Numbered from the stretch's first letter, positions 16,429-25,581 are shown. The stretch is DNA of 64,000 nucleotides from Nocardioides daeguensis (GCF_019192965.1 NZ_JAHTKU010000020.1:177192-241191); one strand, 5' to 3'. Notes: generated by a model not told the origin, from the sequence alone. Program-made: numbers and translations.

Positions 16429-17577
16429 TCAGGAGTACGCGAGCTGCTCGCGCCCCGGGGTCCCGGCAGCGCACGCGATCGCCTGTGCCCGGTTGGCGAC
16501 CCCGAGCTTGCGCAGGATCTGCTTCACGTGGGACTTGACGGTGTCCTCGGCGATGACGAGCCGCTCGCCGATGTCTCGGTTGGTCGCCCCCTGGACGATG
16601 AGGTCGAGCACCTCGAGCTCGCGAGTGGTCAGCTCCGCGGTCACCTCCGGTCGCGCGGTGATGCGGGCGGGCGCCGACCAGGCCGTGCGGCCGAGAGCAT
16701 CGATGCTCTCCATGGCACGGCGCGCCCGCTCCCGCTGCATCTCGAGCTGCTCGGCGTGCGCCAGACCGCTGTACAGCCGCATGACGCCGTCGGCGAAGGT
16801 GCCGAGGAGGTCGCGATCGGCGTCGTCGATGTGCCGATCGGACGGGAAGTAGTCGGCATGGAAGAAGCCGACGACGGTGTCGGAGGAGATCATCGGAGCG
16901 ACGACGTACGACGTCGACTGCCCCGACTCCACGATGATGTCGCGGTGCACCGTGGTGCTCGCGGTGTCGTAGACCGCCGCCGGGACCCGTTCCGTCAGCA
17001 GCCGCGCCTCGGGCGTGTCACCCGTCAGCGGGATGCCGGCGTCGACCCAGTCGGCGAACCAGGACTCGTCCGCCTCCTCGAAGTGGGCGCGAGCCGGGAT
17101 CCATGACGACCGCTCGACTCGGGACACGACGACCCGGCCGAAGTCGCAACAGCGCGCGACCTCCTCGCACACGGCCGCCATCAGCGCATCGGTGGTGGCC
17201 ATGCCGCGCAGCCGTGCAAGACCGTCGGCCGCGCCGGCCAGCCTCCGTCCGCGGTCGGCGAGCTGCTCCTCCTGCACCTCCAGGGCGAGCATCTGCATCG
17301 CGATGGCCACTCGATAGAGGCGGCGGGAGGTCGACTCGTCGATCAACGCGACGGCCTGCGCCCGCTGGACACAGTCGTCGGCGGCAGCGGTGAGGGCCTG
17401 GGGGCACCACGGCGGCGCTGCGGAGCCGCCCCAGCGTGCCAGCGGGCAACCCAGCGCCTCGCGCGCCTCGGCGAGCAGATCGACCGCACGCGTGCGGAAC
17501 GCACGATCGGCGTTGCGCGCGGTCCGCTTGCGGGAGGCCCCGAAGACCACGGCCCGTGCTGCGGACCTGGGCATCAC
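16429..17577 (-). CDS. GAF-LuxR transcriptional regulator, second of pair
   Basis: This 382-aa regulator has a GAF-like domain (about residues 130-270; VVAPMISSDTVVGFFHADYF) and a C-terminal LuxR helix-turn-helix (about 318-370; LTTRELEVLDLIVQGATNRDIG, TVKSHVKQILRKLGV). No receiver aspartate domain is seen, so it is not a standard response regulator. The GTG start overlaps the upstream LuxR stop by 4 bp. It is a paralogue of its neighbour and may form heterodimers with it. Confidence 0.88.
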   Translation of the reverse strand: MMPRSAARAVVFGASRKRTARNADRAFRTRAVDLLAEAREALGCPLARWGGSAAPPWCPQALTAAADDCVQRAQAVALIDESTSRRLYRVAIAMQMLALEVQEEQLADRGRRLAGAADGLARLRGMATTDALMAAVCEEVARCCDFGRVVVSRVERSSWIPARAHFEEADESWFADWVDAGIPLTGDTPEARLLTERVPAAVYDTASTTVHRDIIVESGQSTSYVVAPMISSDTVVGFFHADYFPSDRHIDDADRDLLGTFADGVMRLYSGLAHAEQLEMQRERARRAMESIDALGRTAWSAPARITARPEVTAELTTRELEVLDLIVQGATNRDIGERLVIAEDTVKSHVKQILRKLGVANRAQAIACAAGTPGREQLAYS

Positions 17578-18674
17578 GCGACACCACCTCGCTCTGCGGC
17601 CCGCAGGTACTGAGCGATCACCTGCGACCGGTTCGACGCGTGCAGCTTGCGCAGGATGTGCTGGACGTGGGACTTCACGGTGGTCTCCGACACGGTGAGC
17701 CGGTCCGCGATCTGGGAGTTCGTCGCGCCGGCGACCAGCAGGTCGAAGACGTCACGCTCGCGCGCCGTCAGCTTGTCCTCCGGCCGCTGGGGCGCACCGG
17801 GGATCATCAGGGGTTCGGCGCCCCGGGGTCGTGCCGGTGCCGCGCGGCCCCCGCTGATGCGCGTCGGACCTGCGAGGGTTCCGGTGACGGCGGCCGAGGC
17901 GTCCGCGAGCGCCTCCTGGATCCTGCGGACCTGGTCGTCGAGGCTCTCCCTGAACGCGAGAGCCTCCTGCAGGACACCGATCCCGTCCGCGAACCGGCTG
18001 ACCAGCGCGACGTCGGTGTCGCCGAGGGCGCGCTCGCTCACCGCGGCATCGACGTGGAGCAGCCCCGCCACCCGGTCGTCGACGATGACGGGTGCAGCGA
18101 TGTACGACGCCGAGCCGGCGATCTCGGCGAAGGGAGCCCACGGCCGCAGGCTCGCGTTCATGTCACGCACGTGTGCCGTGGAGCGGCGACGCACGACCTC
18201 GGCCTCGACCATCCCGCCCGCGAGGCTCATCCGCGATCCCTGCAGGGAGGCGACGATCGCCCTGTCCTGCGGTCGCTTGGCGTCGCGCGCCCACCAGGTC
18301 CGGGGGACCCAGTGGGAGCCCTCGACGGTCGAGACGAGGACCCGGTCGAAGTCCCCGGCGACCCCGAACTCCCCGGGGACCATCCGCATCAGCTCCTCGA
18401 CCGATGCACACCGCTCCAGGCGGGTCAGCGCGGCCGAGACGCGGCGCGCCGTGCGCGTCGGCTGCCCCAGCACCTGCTGGACCATGGTCGTGACCATCTC
18501 TCGGCCGACTGCCGCGAGGCGGTCCAGCGTGTCGAGGTCGGCGCCGTCGAGATCACCGATCGTGAGCGCTCCGTCGAGCGCGTCGTGCCCTCTCCGCTCG
18601 AAGGCGGCGGCGAGCGCTGCGGCACCGACGTCCACGACCTCCTCGCCCAGGAGGGTCTGAGCACCATTCCCCAT
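17574..18674 (-). CDS. GAF-LuxR transcriptional regulator, first of pair
   Basis: This 366-aa paralogue of the next gene has a GAF-like region (about residues 85-255; SYIAAPVIVDDRVAGLLHVD) and a C-terminal LuxR helix-turn-helix (LTARERDVFDLLVAGATNSQIA, TVKSHVQHILRKLHA). It is divergent from the Mce-associated genes at 18856 across a region with a strong promoter and dyad. The pair is therefore the best local candidate for control of the Mce system. Confidence 0.88.
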   Translation of the reverse strand: MGNGAQTLLGEEVVDVGAAALAAAFERRGHDALDGALTIGDLDGADLDTLDRLAAVGREMVTTMVQQVLGQPTRTARRVSAALTRLERCASVEELMRMVPGEFGVAGDFDRVLVSTVEGSHWVPRTWWARDAKRPQDRAIVASLQGSRMSLAGGMVEAEVVRRRSTAHVRDMNASLRPWAPFAEIAGSASYIAAPVIVDDRVAGLLHVDAAVSERALGDTDVALVSRFADGIGVLQEALAFRESLDDQVRRIQEALADASAAVTGTLAGPTRISGGRAAPARPRGAEPLMIPGAPQRPEDKLTARERDVFDLLVAGATNSQIADRLTVSETTVKSHVQHILRKLHASNRSQVIAQYLRAAERGGVA

Positions 18675-18723
18675 GTGGCTACACCCTTCGGCATTCCCGG
18701 AGGTGATTCCGGATTTACTTACC

Positions 18724-18759
18724 GTTTACAGTCTGCGTGACGTGCGTCATACTGTCAAC
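18724..18759 (+). promoter_or_regulatory. Promoter with nested inverted repeats before Mce-associated genes
   Basis: TTTACA (18725-18730), a 17-bp spacer and CATACT (18748-18753) form a good promoter for the gene at 18856. Between the boxes is TGACG-TG-CGTCA (18738-18749), and outside it GTTTACAGT (18724-18732) pairs with ACTGTCAAC (18751-18759) with one mismatch. TGATGTGCGTCA, one base different from the inner dyad, occurs at 49131-49142 before the acyl-CoA synthetase. This could be a shared operator for the LuxR pair. Confidence 0.55.
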
Positions 18760-18855
18760 GGACAGCAGCCGGGAAAGGTGACGGTCTTCGCCGCATCTTG
18801 CGGACCCGTCGCCGCACCCGCTGGTTACTCGCCCCTCACTTATGGAGAGACGGCC

Positions 18856-19524
18856 ATGCCCGGACCCCACCACGGACGCCCGCAGGATGCTGCTGCCGTC
18901 GCCGTCGCCGTCGCCGACCCGCCCGAGGACCGCGTCGAGGAGACCTCCGCGCGGACCCGCAGCGGGGGCGGCGACGACGCGAGACTGACGCTCAGCTCCT
19001 CGGGCTGGCTCGACGACGAGGCCACCCGGGTCCGGTTGGCCGGCGCGCTGGTCGTCGCCCTCGTCGCCGCCCTGGTGGTGAGCGGCATCCTCGCCTGGCA
19101 GCGCGGCACGCAGGAGCCGTCGGCGCTCGCGGTGCGCGCCCATGCCCGCGACGAGGCACGCGCGGCCGCGCTGCGCGACATCGAGACCCTGTTGACGGCA
19201 GACCACCGCGACGCGGCGGGAACCTTCACCGCCTGGTCGGCGGTCACGACCGGACGCCTGCACGCGCAGCTGGCACAACAGCGCAAGTCGATCCTCAAAC
19301 GACTCAGGGCGACCAAGGAGATCACGACCGTGCGCCCCGTCGAGGCGGCGCTGAGCTCTTGGGACGAGGCCGCCGGGACGGCGCGCCTGTTGGCCGTCCT
19401 GGACCTGAGGAAGACCTCGGGTGACCAGCCCTCGACGCAGACGGTGCGTTATCTCGCGATGACCCAACGCGTCGACGGGAAGTGGCTGCTCTCCGCCGTC
19501 CAGCAGGTCGGGGGCGACTCGTGA
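18856..19524 (+). CDS. Mce-associated membrane protein
   Basis: This 222-aa protein has a disordered acidic N-terminus, one membrane helix near residues 70-88, and an extracytoplasmic domain of about 130 residues. This is the layout of Mce-associated (Mas) proteins found beside mycobacterial mce operons. Its C-terminus (YLAMTQRVDGKWLLSAVQQV) fits the NTF2-like tail of these proteins. GGAGAG lies before the ATG. The stop overlaps the next gene by 4 bp. It probably stabilises the Mce complex encoded at 33-44 kb on the other strand. Confidence 0.7.
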   Translation: MPGPHHGRPQDAAAVAVAVADPPEDRVEETSARTRSGGGDDARLTLSSSGWLDDEATRVRLAGALVVALVAALVVSGILAWQRGTQEPSALAVRAHARDEARAAALRDIETLLTADHRDAAGTFTAWSAVTTGRLHAQLAQQRKSILKRLRATKEITTVRPVEAALSSWDEAAGTARLLAVLDLRKTSGDQPSTQTVRYLAMTQRVDGKWLLSAVQQVGGDS

Positions 19525-20045
19525 GCGCGCTCCTGAGGAGGTTGCTCGTCACGCTCAGCGGGGCGCGGACCCTCCTCGTCCTGGCGGTCGCGCTCGTGGC
19601 CACCTCCGTCGGCGCGATCCTGCTCGCCGGCCAGGTGCATCGCAGCGACGAGCCGGACGACACCGCCTTCCTCGACGCCGACGCCACGGCCGACCTGGTC
19701 GCCTCGACGACGACCCTGGTCGACCGGGTGTTCTCCGTCGACCCGTCGCGTCCCAAGGCCACCGCACGCCTCGTCGCGAAGCACCTCACCGCGACCGCGC
19801 AGGATCAGTTCCGCGAGCTCTACGCGCCGTACCTGGCGGACCCGGCGGCGGGGGTCACCCTGCGGACCTCGACCTCGACCGTCGCGGTCGTCCGGCTCCA
19901 GGGGAGGACGGCCGACGTGCTGGTCGTGGCCGAGCAGCACGCGTCCGCGCCCGACGGTCGCAGCAACGCCGGCACCGCCGGGATCAGGCTCAGGCTGACG
20001 GGCGGCAGCGGCGACTGGCAGATCACCGCGATCGACCCGGTCTGA
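19521..20045 (+). CDS. Mce-associated membrane protein, second
   Basis: This 174-aa protein has an N-terminal membrane helix (residues about 15-35) and a short extracytoplasmic domain ending GDWQITAIDPV, like the end of the gene before it. It starts at a GTG overlapping the previous stop (GTGA). The two form a pair of the size and order common among Mas proteins. No catalytic residues are evident. Confidence 0.65.
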   Translation: MSALLRRLLVTLSGARTLLVLAVALVATSVGAILLAGQVHRSDEPDDTAFLDADATADLVASTTTLVDRVFSVDPSRPKATARLVAKHLTATAQDQFRELYAPYLADPAAGVTLRTSTSTVAVVRLQGRTADVLVVAEQHASAPDGRSNAGTAGIRLRLTGGSGDWQITAIDPV

Positions 20046-20067
20046 GCATCCCGTGACCGGCCCGGCC

Positions 20068-20991
20068 TCAGCGGGCGAGCTCCACCAGCCCGCGGGCGGC
20101 CTGGTAGCCCGCGCGGATCCGGGCGACGACCTCGGCGACCGACGACACCTCCCGGACCTGGGTGACGGCGTGCCCGGCACTCCACACGTCCGGGTTCGCG
20201 ACCAGGCGCTCCTCCTGGAAGTCGCCGGCCGTGACCGGGGCGTCCGCGCGGGCGTCGAGCCACTGGGCCAGGATGCTGGCGGGCAGTCCGCTCACGGCGT
20301 CACTGAGCCGCACGTCGTCGAGCGTCGCAGCCACCAGCGCGGCGCGGTAGTCGTCGGACGCGACGCTCTCGCACGTCGCGATGAAGGGCGTTCCGACATA
20401 GCCGAGGTCCGCGCCGAGGACCTGCGCGGCCCACAGCGCACGACCGTCGGCGATGCCGCCGGCCAGGACGACCACGCCGTCGAAGAACTCCCGGACGGCG
20501 CGCACGAAGGCGAAGGGGTTGGCGTGCCCGGTCTGGCCACCGGCGCCCGCCGTGAGCAGCACCAGGCCGTCCACGCCCGCCTGCGCGGCGCGGTGCGCCT
20601 GCCGAAGGGTCGCGACGTCGGCGAGGACCGCGCACCCTGCCTCGTGCAGGGCCGGCACGACGGCCGCCGGCGAGCCGACGCTGGTGATGACCACCCGCAC
20701 CTGGTGGCGGCGCAGGCAAGCGAGGTCCGCCTCCAGCCGACGGTTGGACGGGTGCACGACGAGGTTCGGAGCGACCGGGGCCGCCCCGGGAACGCCCACC
20801 AGGCGATCGGACATGCCCGAGAGCCAGTCGTCCAGCTCGTCGACGGAGCCGGCGTTGTGCGTCGGGAACGATCCGACCACGCCCTCCGCGCACGCGGCGA
20901 CGACGAGCGCGGGACTGGACACCCCGGTCATCGGCGCGGCGATCATCGGCAGTGGGAGACTGCGCAGGATGTCGAGCGAGGCAGTGGTCAT
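20068..20991 (-). CDS. Nitronate monooxygenase family protein (NMO/2-nitropropane dioxygenase-like)
   Basis: This 307-aa FMN TIM-barrel enzyme has PLPMIAAPMTGVSSPALVVAA at the start, VVITSVGSP near residue 104, LLTAGAGGQTGHANPFAFV near 146 and VVLAGGIADGRALWAAQVLGADLGYVGTPF near 175. Members oxidise alkyl nitronates or act as flavin reductase-like enzymes. ATG codons at 20994 and 20991 follow AAGGAGATC; the second has better spacing. It is divergent from the TetR gene with only about 55 bp between starts, so the regulator probably controls it. Confidence 0.88.
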   Translation of the reverse strand: MTTASLDILRSLPLPMIAAPMTGVSSPALVVAACAEGVVGSFPTHNAGSVDELDDWLSGMSDRLVGVPGAAPVAPNLVVHPSNRRLEADLACLRRHQVRVVITSVGSPAAVVPALHEAGCAVLADVATLRQAHRAAQAGVDGLVLLTAGAGGQTGHANPFAFVRAVREFFDGVVVLAGGIADGRALWAAQVLGADLGYVGTPFIATCESVASDDYRAALVAATLDDVRLSDAVSGLPASILAQWLDARADAPVTAGDFQEERLVANPDVWSAGHAVTQVREVSSVAEVVARIRAGYQAARGLVELAR

Positions 20992-21047
20992 CATGATCTC
21001 CTTCTCAGGTGGGGCAGACCGCCCCCGGTAACGACGGGAACGTGGTG

Positions 21048-22229
21048 ATGGCGAGCACACAACCGGGCGCGGAGGTACGACGTCGTCCCCGCGACCGCAA
21101 GCAGCAGATCGTTGCCGCAGCCACGACGCTGTTCCGCCGGTACGGCTACGGCAACGTGAGCACCGGCGACATCGCGCAGAAGGTCGGCATCACACCGGGA
21201 GCCCTCTACCGGCACTTCCCGAGCAAGCAGGACATCCTGGGCCAAGCCATCGACTCGGTGGTGGACGACGTGCTCACGCCGGTGGCCCCCGCCGACGGCG
21301 ACCTCGACGACGTGGTCGGCGCGCTCAGCCGCTCGCTCGCGAAGCGCCGCGACCTGGGAGTCCTGTGGCACCGCGAGTGCCGCCATCTCGAGCACAAGCA
21401 CCGGCGCCGGGTCCAGCTGCGGCTGCAGGGTCTGCTGGACCGAACGGCTGTGGACCTCGCCGCGCTGCGGCCCGACCTGACCCCCGAGGACGCCTACCTC
21501 CTCGCAGTGTTCATGGTGTCGACGCTGACCAGCCCGTCGTACCACGCGGCCGAGCTGCCGCCCGAGCAGGAGACGGACCTGCTGCAGTGCTGCGCATCGG
21601 CCGTCGCGACCACACCGCTGCTCGCGGGCTCGGAGCACTCCCCCGCCCATCCGGCACGGGTCGGCATCAGCCATCTCTCGCGCCGCGAGGGCATCGTCGC
21701 GGCGGCGACCCGCCTGTTCTTCGAGCGCGGCTACCAGGCGACCACGGTGGACGACGTGGGTGCCGCGGTCGGGGTCTCCGGCGCCGCCGTCTACAAGCAC
21801 TTCGGCAGCAAGTCCGAGCTGCTCGCCGCAACCATCTCGCGGGCGGCCGAGCCGCTCCAGCTGGGCATGGCCACGGCCCTGTCCGAGGCGCAGACGGCTC
21901 ACGAGGCGCTGACCCGAGCCCTGGACGAGTACATCGCCTTCGCGACGGTCCACCACCACCTCGTCGGGATCCTGGTCTCCGAGGCCACCAACCTGCCCGA
22001 CACGATGCGCCACACCGTGCGCCGACAGCAGGCGACCTACGTCGCGGAGTGGGTCCGGCTGCTGCGCGAGTCGCGGCCCGAGCTCGATGCCGCCCAAGCG
22101 CGCTACATCGTGCACGCCGTGCTGACGACCATCAACGACGCCACCCGGACCGATCGCATCAGGGCCTACCCGGACCTTGCGCAGCGGCTGCGCCAGATCG
22201 GCGTCCGACTGCTGGGGGTCGAGCTGTGA
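21048..22229 (+). CDS. Tandem-HTH TetR family regulator
   Basis: This 393-aa protein is about twice the usual TetR length. It contains two complete TetR helix-turn-helix units: QQIVAAATTLFRRYGYGNVS to ALYRHFPSKQDIL near residues 17-62, and EGIVAAATRLFFERGYQATT to AVYKHFGSKSELL near 213-258. Each is followed by a helical ligand domain. It is therefore an internal duplication and could bind two half-sites as a monomer. The ATG at 21048 has only a weak GGGAACG upstream. It is divergent from the nitronate monooxygenase and convergent to the enoyl-CoA hydratase at 22248. Confidence 0.88.
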   Translation: MASTQPGAEVRRRPRDRKQQIVAAATTLFRRYGYGNVSTGDIAQKVGITPGALYRHFPSKQDILGQAIDSVVDDVLTPVAPADGDLDDVVGALSRSLAKRRDLGVLWHRECRHLEHKHRRRVQLRLQGLLDRTAVDLAALRPDLTPEDAYLLAVFMVSTLTSPSYHAAELPPEQETDLLQCCASAVATTPLLAGSEHSPAHPARVGISHLSRREGIVAAATRLFFERGYQATTVDDVGAAVGVSGAAVYKHFGSKSELLAATISRAAEPLQLGMATALSEAQTAHEALTRALDEYIAFATVHHHLVGILVSEATNLPDTMRHTVRRQQATYVAEWVRLLRESRPELDAAQARYIVHAVLTTINDATRTDRIRAYPDLAQRLRQIGVRLLGVEL

Positions 22230-22247
22230 CGCCTCCATGCCTCGCCC

Positions 22248-23018
22248 TCAGGTGCTGCGGAACCGCTCGAAGGAGCTCTGCGCGCGCCGCGAGCCCAAGG
22301 CCGACGACTGGCTGAGCGCCTCGAGCTCCAGGGACGCCTCGAACGAGCCACCGGTGCTGGAGTTCATCAGCCGCTTGGTCATCGACACCGCCATCCGGGA
22401 CTGGGCCGCCAGCCGATGGGCGAGCGACAGCGCCGTCTCGGTCGTCTCGTGGGGGCTGCCGAGGACGAAGTTCACCAGGCCGAGCCGCTGCGCGGTCCCT
22501 GCGTCGATCTCGTCGGCCAGGAGCATCAGCTCCTTGGCACGCTGCATGCCGATCAGCCGCGGGAGGAGGAACGCCCCGCCGAAGTCGGGCACGACGCCCA
22601 TGCGCAAGAAGACCTGGCAGAAGCGAGCGTTCTCGGAGCAGACGACGAGGTCGCAGGCGAGGGCGAGGTTGAACGCGCCGCCGTAGGCGACACCGGAGAC
22701 ACTGGCCACCACCGGCAGCGAGGTGTTCCAGACCGCCAGCGTCGCGCGCTGGTAGGCGCGCATGAACCGGATCATCGCGTCGTCGTCCTCGCGCGCCGCG
22801 GTGTCCAGCACGCCATCGGCGTCGCCGCCGGCGGAGAAGTGGTCGCCGTCCCCCGTGAGCACCAGCGCCCGGACCCGGTCGTCACGCTCGGCCCGCTGCA
22901 CCTCGTCGGCCAACGCGTCGGCGGTCGCTGCGGCGATCGAGTTGAGCCGCAGCGGTCCCGACAGGGTGAGGACGCGAACCGGCCCATCGTCGCGGACCAG
23001 GACCTCGGTGCCCATCAT
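22248..23018 (-). CDS. Enoyl-CoA hydratase/isomerase family protein
   Basis: This 256-aa crotonase-fold enzyme is the last gene of the long operon. It has the oxyanion-hole motif HFSAGGDADGV near residue 60 and ASVSGVAYGGAFNLALACDL near 107. At the usual second-glutamate position it has an aspartate (GVVPDFGGAFLLPRLIG near 138), as in isomerase-like members such as PaaG. It may thus move a double bond rather than add water. Its ATG overlaps the AtuA-family stop. Confidence 0.9.
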   Translation of the reverse strand: MMGTEVLVRDDGPVRVLTLSGPLRLNSIAAATADALADEVQRAERDDRVRALVLTGDGDHFSAGGDADGVLDTAAREDDDAMIRFMRAYQRATLAVWNTSLPVVASVSGVAYGGAFNLALACDLVVCSENARFCQVFLRMGVVPDFGGAFLLPRLIGMQRAKELMLLADEIDAGTAQRLGLVNFVLGSPHETTETALSLAHRLAAQSRMAVSMTKRLMNSSTGGSFEASLELEALSQSSALGSRRAQSSFERFRST

Positions 23019-24784
23019 CGGCTCCCGCCGGCGAGCGGGACCGGCACCGGGACCACCCGGGAGCGCACGTACTCCCCCAGGCCCTTGGCCTGCGGGTCGG
23101 GTCGCGGCGACGCCGCGACGCCGGCGCCCAGGAGCCCGACCACGACGAAGTTCAGCGCCCGCAGGTTCGGCAGGTCCCAGCGCCGCACCTCGAGATCGGC
23201 CGCCTCGGGCAGCAGCTCGCGGAAGCGATCGACCGTCAGGTACGACCGCAGCCACGCGTACGACGCGTCGTCGCGGGTCCACAGGCCGACATTGGCGTTG
23301 CCGCCCTTGTCGCCCGACCGGGCCGCGCAGATCCGGCCGAGTGGCAGGTCGACCGTCGCACCGACGCTCTCGGCGGCCGGCGGCACCGTCGCGCTCGGCT
23401 GCGGGAACGGGGCGGTCGGCCCGTGAGGCACCACCTCCACGGTGCCGTCCGGCAGGACCACGCGGTGCTCGACCTCGGCGACCGGCAGCAGGGCCGGCCA
23501 GTAGACGCCGTACTCGCTGGCATCGGTGGGCGGCGTCGAGGTGTGGAAGCCCGGGTACCCGGCCAGGAAGAGCTCCATCGCGGCGTTGGAGAACCTGCGT
23601 CCGACCTTGCTGCGGTCCGGGTCCATGACGGTGACCCGCAGGTGCGCGGTCGCCTGGTCGTTGGTCGGCGCGTCCGGCCGGTCGAAGCGCTGCAGGCGCA
23701 CGTCGACCTGCTCGAAGCCGTCCTCGCCGCCGAGGATCTCGAAGAGCTGGCTGCGCGCCCACGCCGCCTTGGCCTCGATGTCGAGGCCGGTGAGCACGAG
23801 GGTCATCGTGTTGCGGTAGCCGCCGAGGTAGTTGATCGCGACCTTGAGGTCGTTGGGAGGCGGGCCGCCCCGCGCACCCGAGATCAGCACCCGGTCGGGT
23901 CCCTCCTGCTCGAGCCGGACGGAGGCGAAGTCGGCCGCGACGTCCGGGTTCGCGTACGTCGGGGTCTGGATCTCGTACAGCAGCTGGGCGGTCACCGTGC
24001 CGGGCGAGACCAGGCCCCCGGTGTCCGGGTGCTTGGTGATGACGCAGCTGCCGTCGGCGGCCACCTCGGCGATGGGGAAGCCGGGGTAGCGCCGGTCGAG
24101 GACCTCCTCGAAGAAGGAGTAGTTGCCCCCGGTCGCCTGGGGACCGCACTCGATGACGTGCCCCGCCGCGACGGCCCCGGCCAGTGCGTCGTAGTCGGTG
24201 CGTCGCCAGCCGTGCCACCACGCGGCGGGACCGCTGACGAGGGAGGCGTCGGTCACCCGGGGGCACACGACGATGTCCGCGCCGGCGTCCAGGGCGCGGG
24301 TGATGCCCCAGCCGCCCAGGTAGGCGTTGGCCGTCACCGGCTTGTGCCCGGCGTCGGCGAGCCGCTCGCCGGTGTCCATGTTGGCCAGGTCGACCCCGCC
24401 CGCGAGGAGATCGGGAACCCGGTCGGCGAGGTCGTCGCCCTCGATCCAGGCCACGCGGGGGGCGAGGCCGAGGCGCTCACTGAGCGAGGTCAGCTCGGCC
24501 GCCAGGCCGGACGGGTTGAGTCCGCCGGCGTTGGCCACCACCTTGATCCCACGGTCCAGGCAGGTGCCGAGGACCTGCTCCATCTGGGTCAGGAAGGTGC
24601 GGGCGTAGCCGGCCGACGGGTCCTTCTGACGGGCCTTCCAGAGGATCAGCATGGTCAGCTCGGCGAGGTAGTCGCCGGTGAGGACATCGAGGTGCCCACC
24701 CTCGACCATCTCCTTGGCCGCCGAGACCCGGTCGCCGTAGAAGCCGGAGCAGTTGCCGATCCGTACGGCGCGAAGCGCGTTCAC
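23015..24784 (-). CDS. AtuA family protein (DUF1446, acyclic terpene utilisation)
   Basis: This 589-aa protein is of the AtuA family. It has the start RAVRIGNCSGFYGDR, ANAGGLNPSGLA near residue 87, GGWGITRALDAGADIVVCPRVTDASL near 157, GPQATGGNYSFFEE near 205, and a C-terminal extension SGDKGGNANVGLW near 500. AtuA is required for citronellol/geraniol breakdown in pseudomonads, but its reaction is unsettled. The GTG start overlaps the upstream stop. Its place between two hydratases and beside a carboxylase matches the Atu gene set. Confidence 0.88.
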   Translation of the reverse strand: MNALRAVRIGNCSGFYGDRVSAAKEMVEGGHLDVLTGDYLAELTMLILWKARQKDPSAGYARTFLTQMEQVLGTCLDRGIKVVANAGGLNPSGLAAELTSLSERLGLAPRVAWIEGDDLADRVPDLLAGGVDLANMDTGERLADAGHKPVTANAYLGGWGITRALDAGADIVVCPRVTDASLVSGPAAWWHGWRRTDYDALAGAVAAGHVIECGPQATGGNYSFFEEVLDRRYPGFPIAEVAADGSCVITKHPDTGGLVSPGTVTAQLLYEIQTPTYANPDVAADFASVRLEQEGPDRVLISGARGGPPPNDLKVAINYLGGYRNTMTLVLTGLDIEAKAAWARSQLFEILGGEDGFEQVDVRLQRFDRPDAPTNDQATAHLRVTVMDPDRSKVGRRFSNAAMELFLAGYPGFHTSTPPTDASEYGVYWPALLPVAEVEHRVVLPDGTVEVVPHGPTAPFPQPSATVPPAAESVGATVDLPLGRICAARSGDKGGNANVGLWTRDDASYAWLRSYLTVDRFRELLPEAADLEVRRWDLPNLRALNFVVVGLLGAGVAASPRPDPQAKGLGEYVRSRVVPVPVPLAGGSR

Positions 24785-25581
24785 GACGCCGCCCCGACCG
24801 TGCGCTGCGGGCGGCCGTCGCTCGCGGCACCGGCGAAGGCCTGGGCGATCGCCATCCAGCTCCGCGCGGCGGGGCCGCGGACGTCGAGCCCGGTGTCCAG
24901 GAAGTGGCGCCGCTGGGTCACCACGAGGCAGAAGTCGAGCGCGGTCCCGCGCACCGTGTCCGCAACGTCGGGCGGGCCCCACACCCAGGTCCCGCCGTCG
25001 GGCGCCTCCAGCTCGACGCGGACCTCGCCGGTCGGGACCTGCCGGTTGCGCAGCGAGAAGCTGAAGCCGAGGGTGCGCACCCCGAGGTGGGCGATGTGGT
25101 GCAGGCGGGAGGACGCGACGACCTCGGCGCCGATGGTCTCGGCGATGTCGAGTCCGTGCGCCCAGGTCTCCATCAGCCGTGCCGTGGCGCTCGACATCAG
25201 GCTCATGTCCGGGCCGAACCACGGCACGCGCGTCGCGCCGTCGAGCCCACCGAAGACCCGGAGCAGCTCGGCCCGGGACGCACGGAACCACTCCAGCAGG
25301 TCCGGGACCGGCATCGACCGGTACTGCTCCGCGATCCGGTCCGGGAAGTCCATCCCCGCTCCGATCAGGGCCTGCGCGCCCTCGCGGAAGCGGGTGGGTG
25401 AGGCCACCGCGAGCACGGCCTGCTCGTCGAAGAACGCGAGGTGGCTGACCTGGTCGTGGATGGACCACCTCTCCGCGGGAGTGGGCAGTCCCCAGTCCGA
25501 CGCCTCAAGGGAGGCGACCAGTCCGTCGACCACCGCGCTCTCCTCGGCCAGATCGTGCAGCAGATCTGCGAATCCGCTCAT
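24781..25581 (-). CDS. TIGR03084-like DinB/mycothiol-type protein
   Basis: This 266-aa actinobacterial protein has a DinB-like four-helix domain of the maleylpyruvate isomerase (mycothiol-dependent) kind. The metal-binding histidines are in WSIHDQVSHLAFFDE near residue 42 and in ETWAHGLDIAE near 145. The C-terminal half is a separate domain of about 100 residues. It is commonly found with AtuA and acyl-CoA carboxylase genes, though no reaction is known. GGGAGGG precedes the ATG, which overlaps the upstream stop by 4 bp. Confidence 0.8.
   Translation of the reverse strand: MSGFADLLHDLAEESAVVDGLVASLEASDWGLPTPAERWSIHDQVSHLAFFDEQAVLAVASPTRFREGAQALIGAGMDFPDRIAEQYRSMPVPDLLEWFRASRAELLRVFGGLDGATRVPWFGPDMSLMSSATARLMETWAHGLDIAETIGAEVVASSRLHHIAHLGVRTLGFSFSLRNRQVPTGEVRVELEAPDGGTWVWGPPDVADTVRGTALDFCLVVTQRRHFLDTGLDVRGPAARSWMAIAQAFAGAASDGRPQRTVGAAS

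Noticed and set aside
23015..25468. A longer AtuA-family start reaching to 25468.
   Set aside because: The added part is the TIGR03084-like gene in another frame. GTG at 24784 overlaps that gene's stop by 4 bp.
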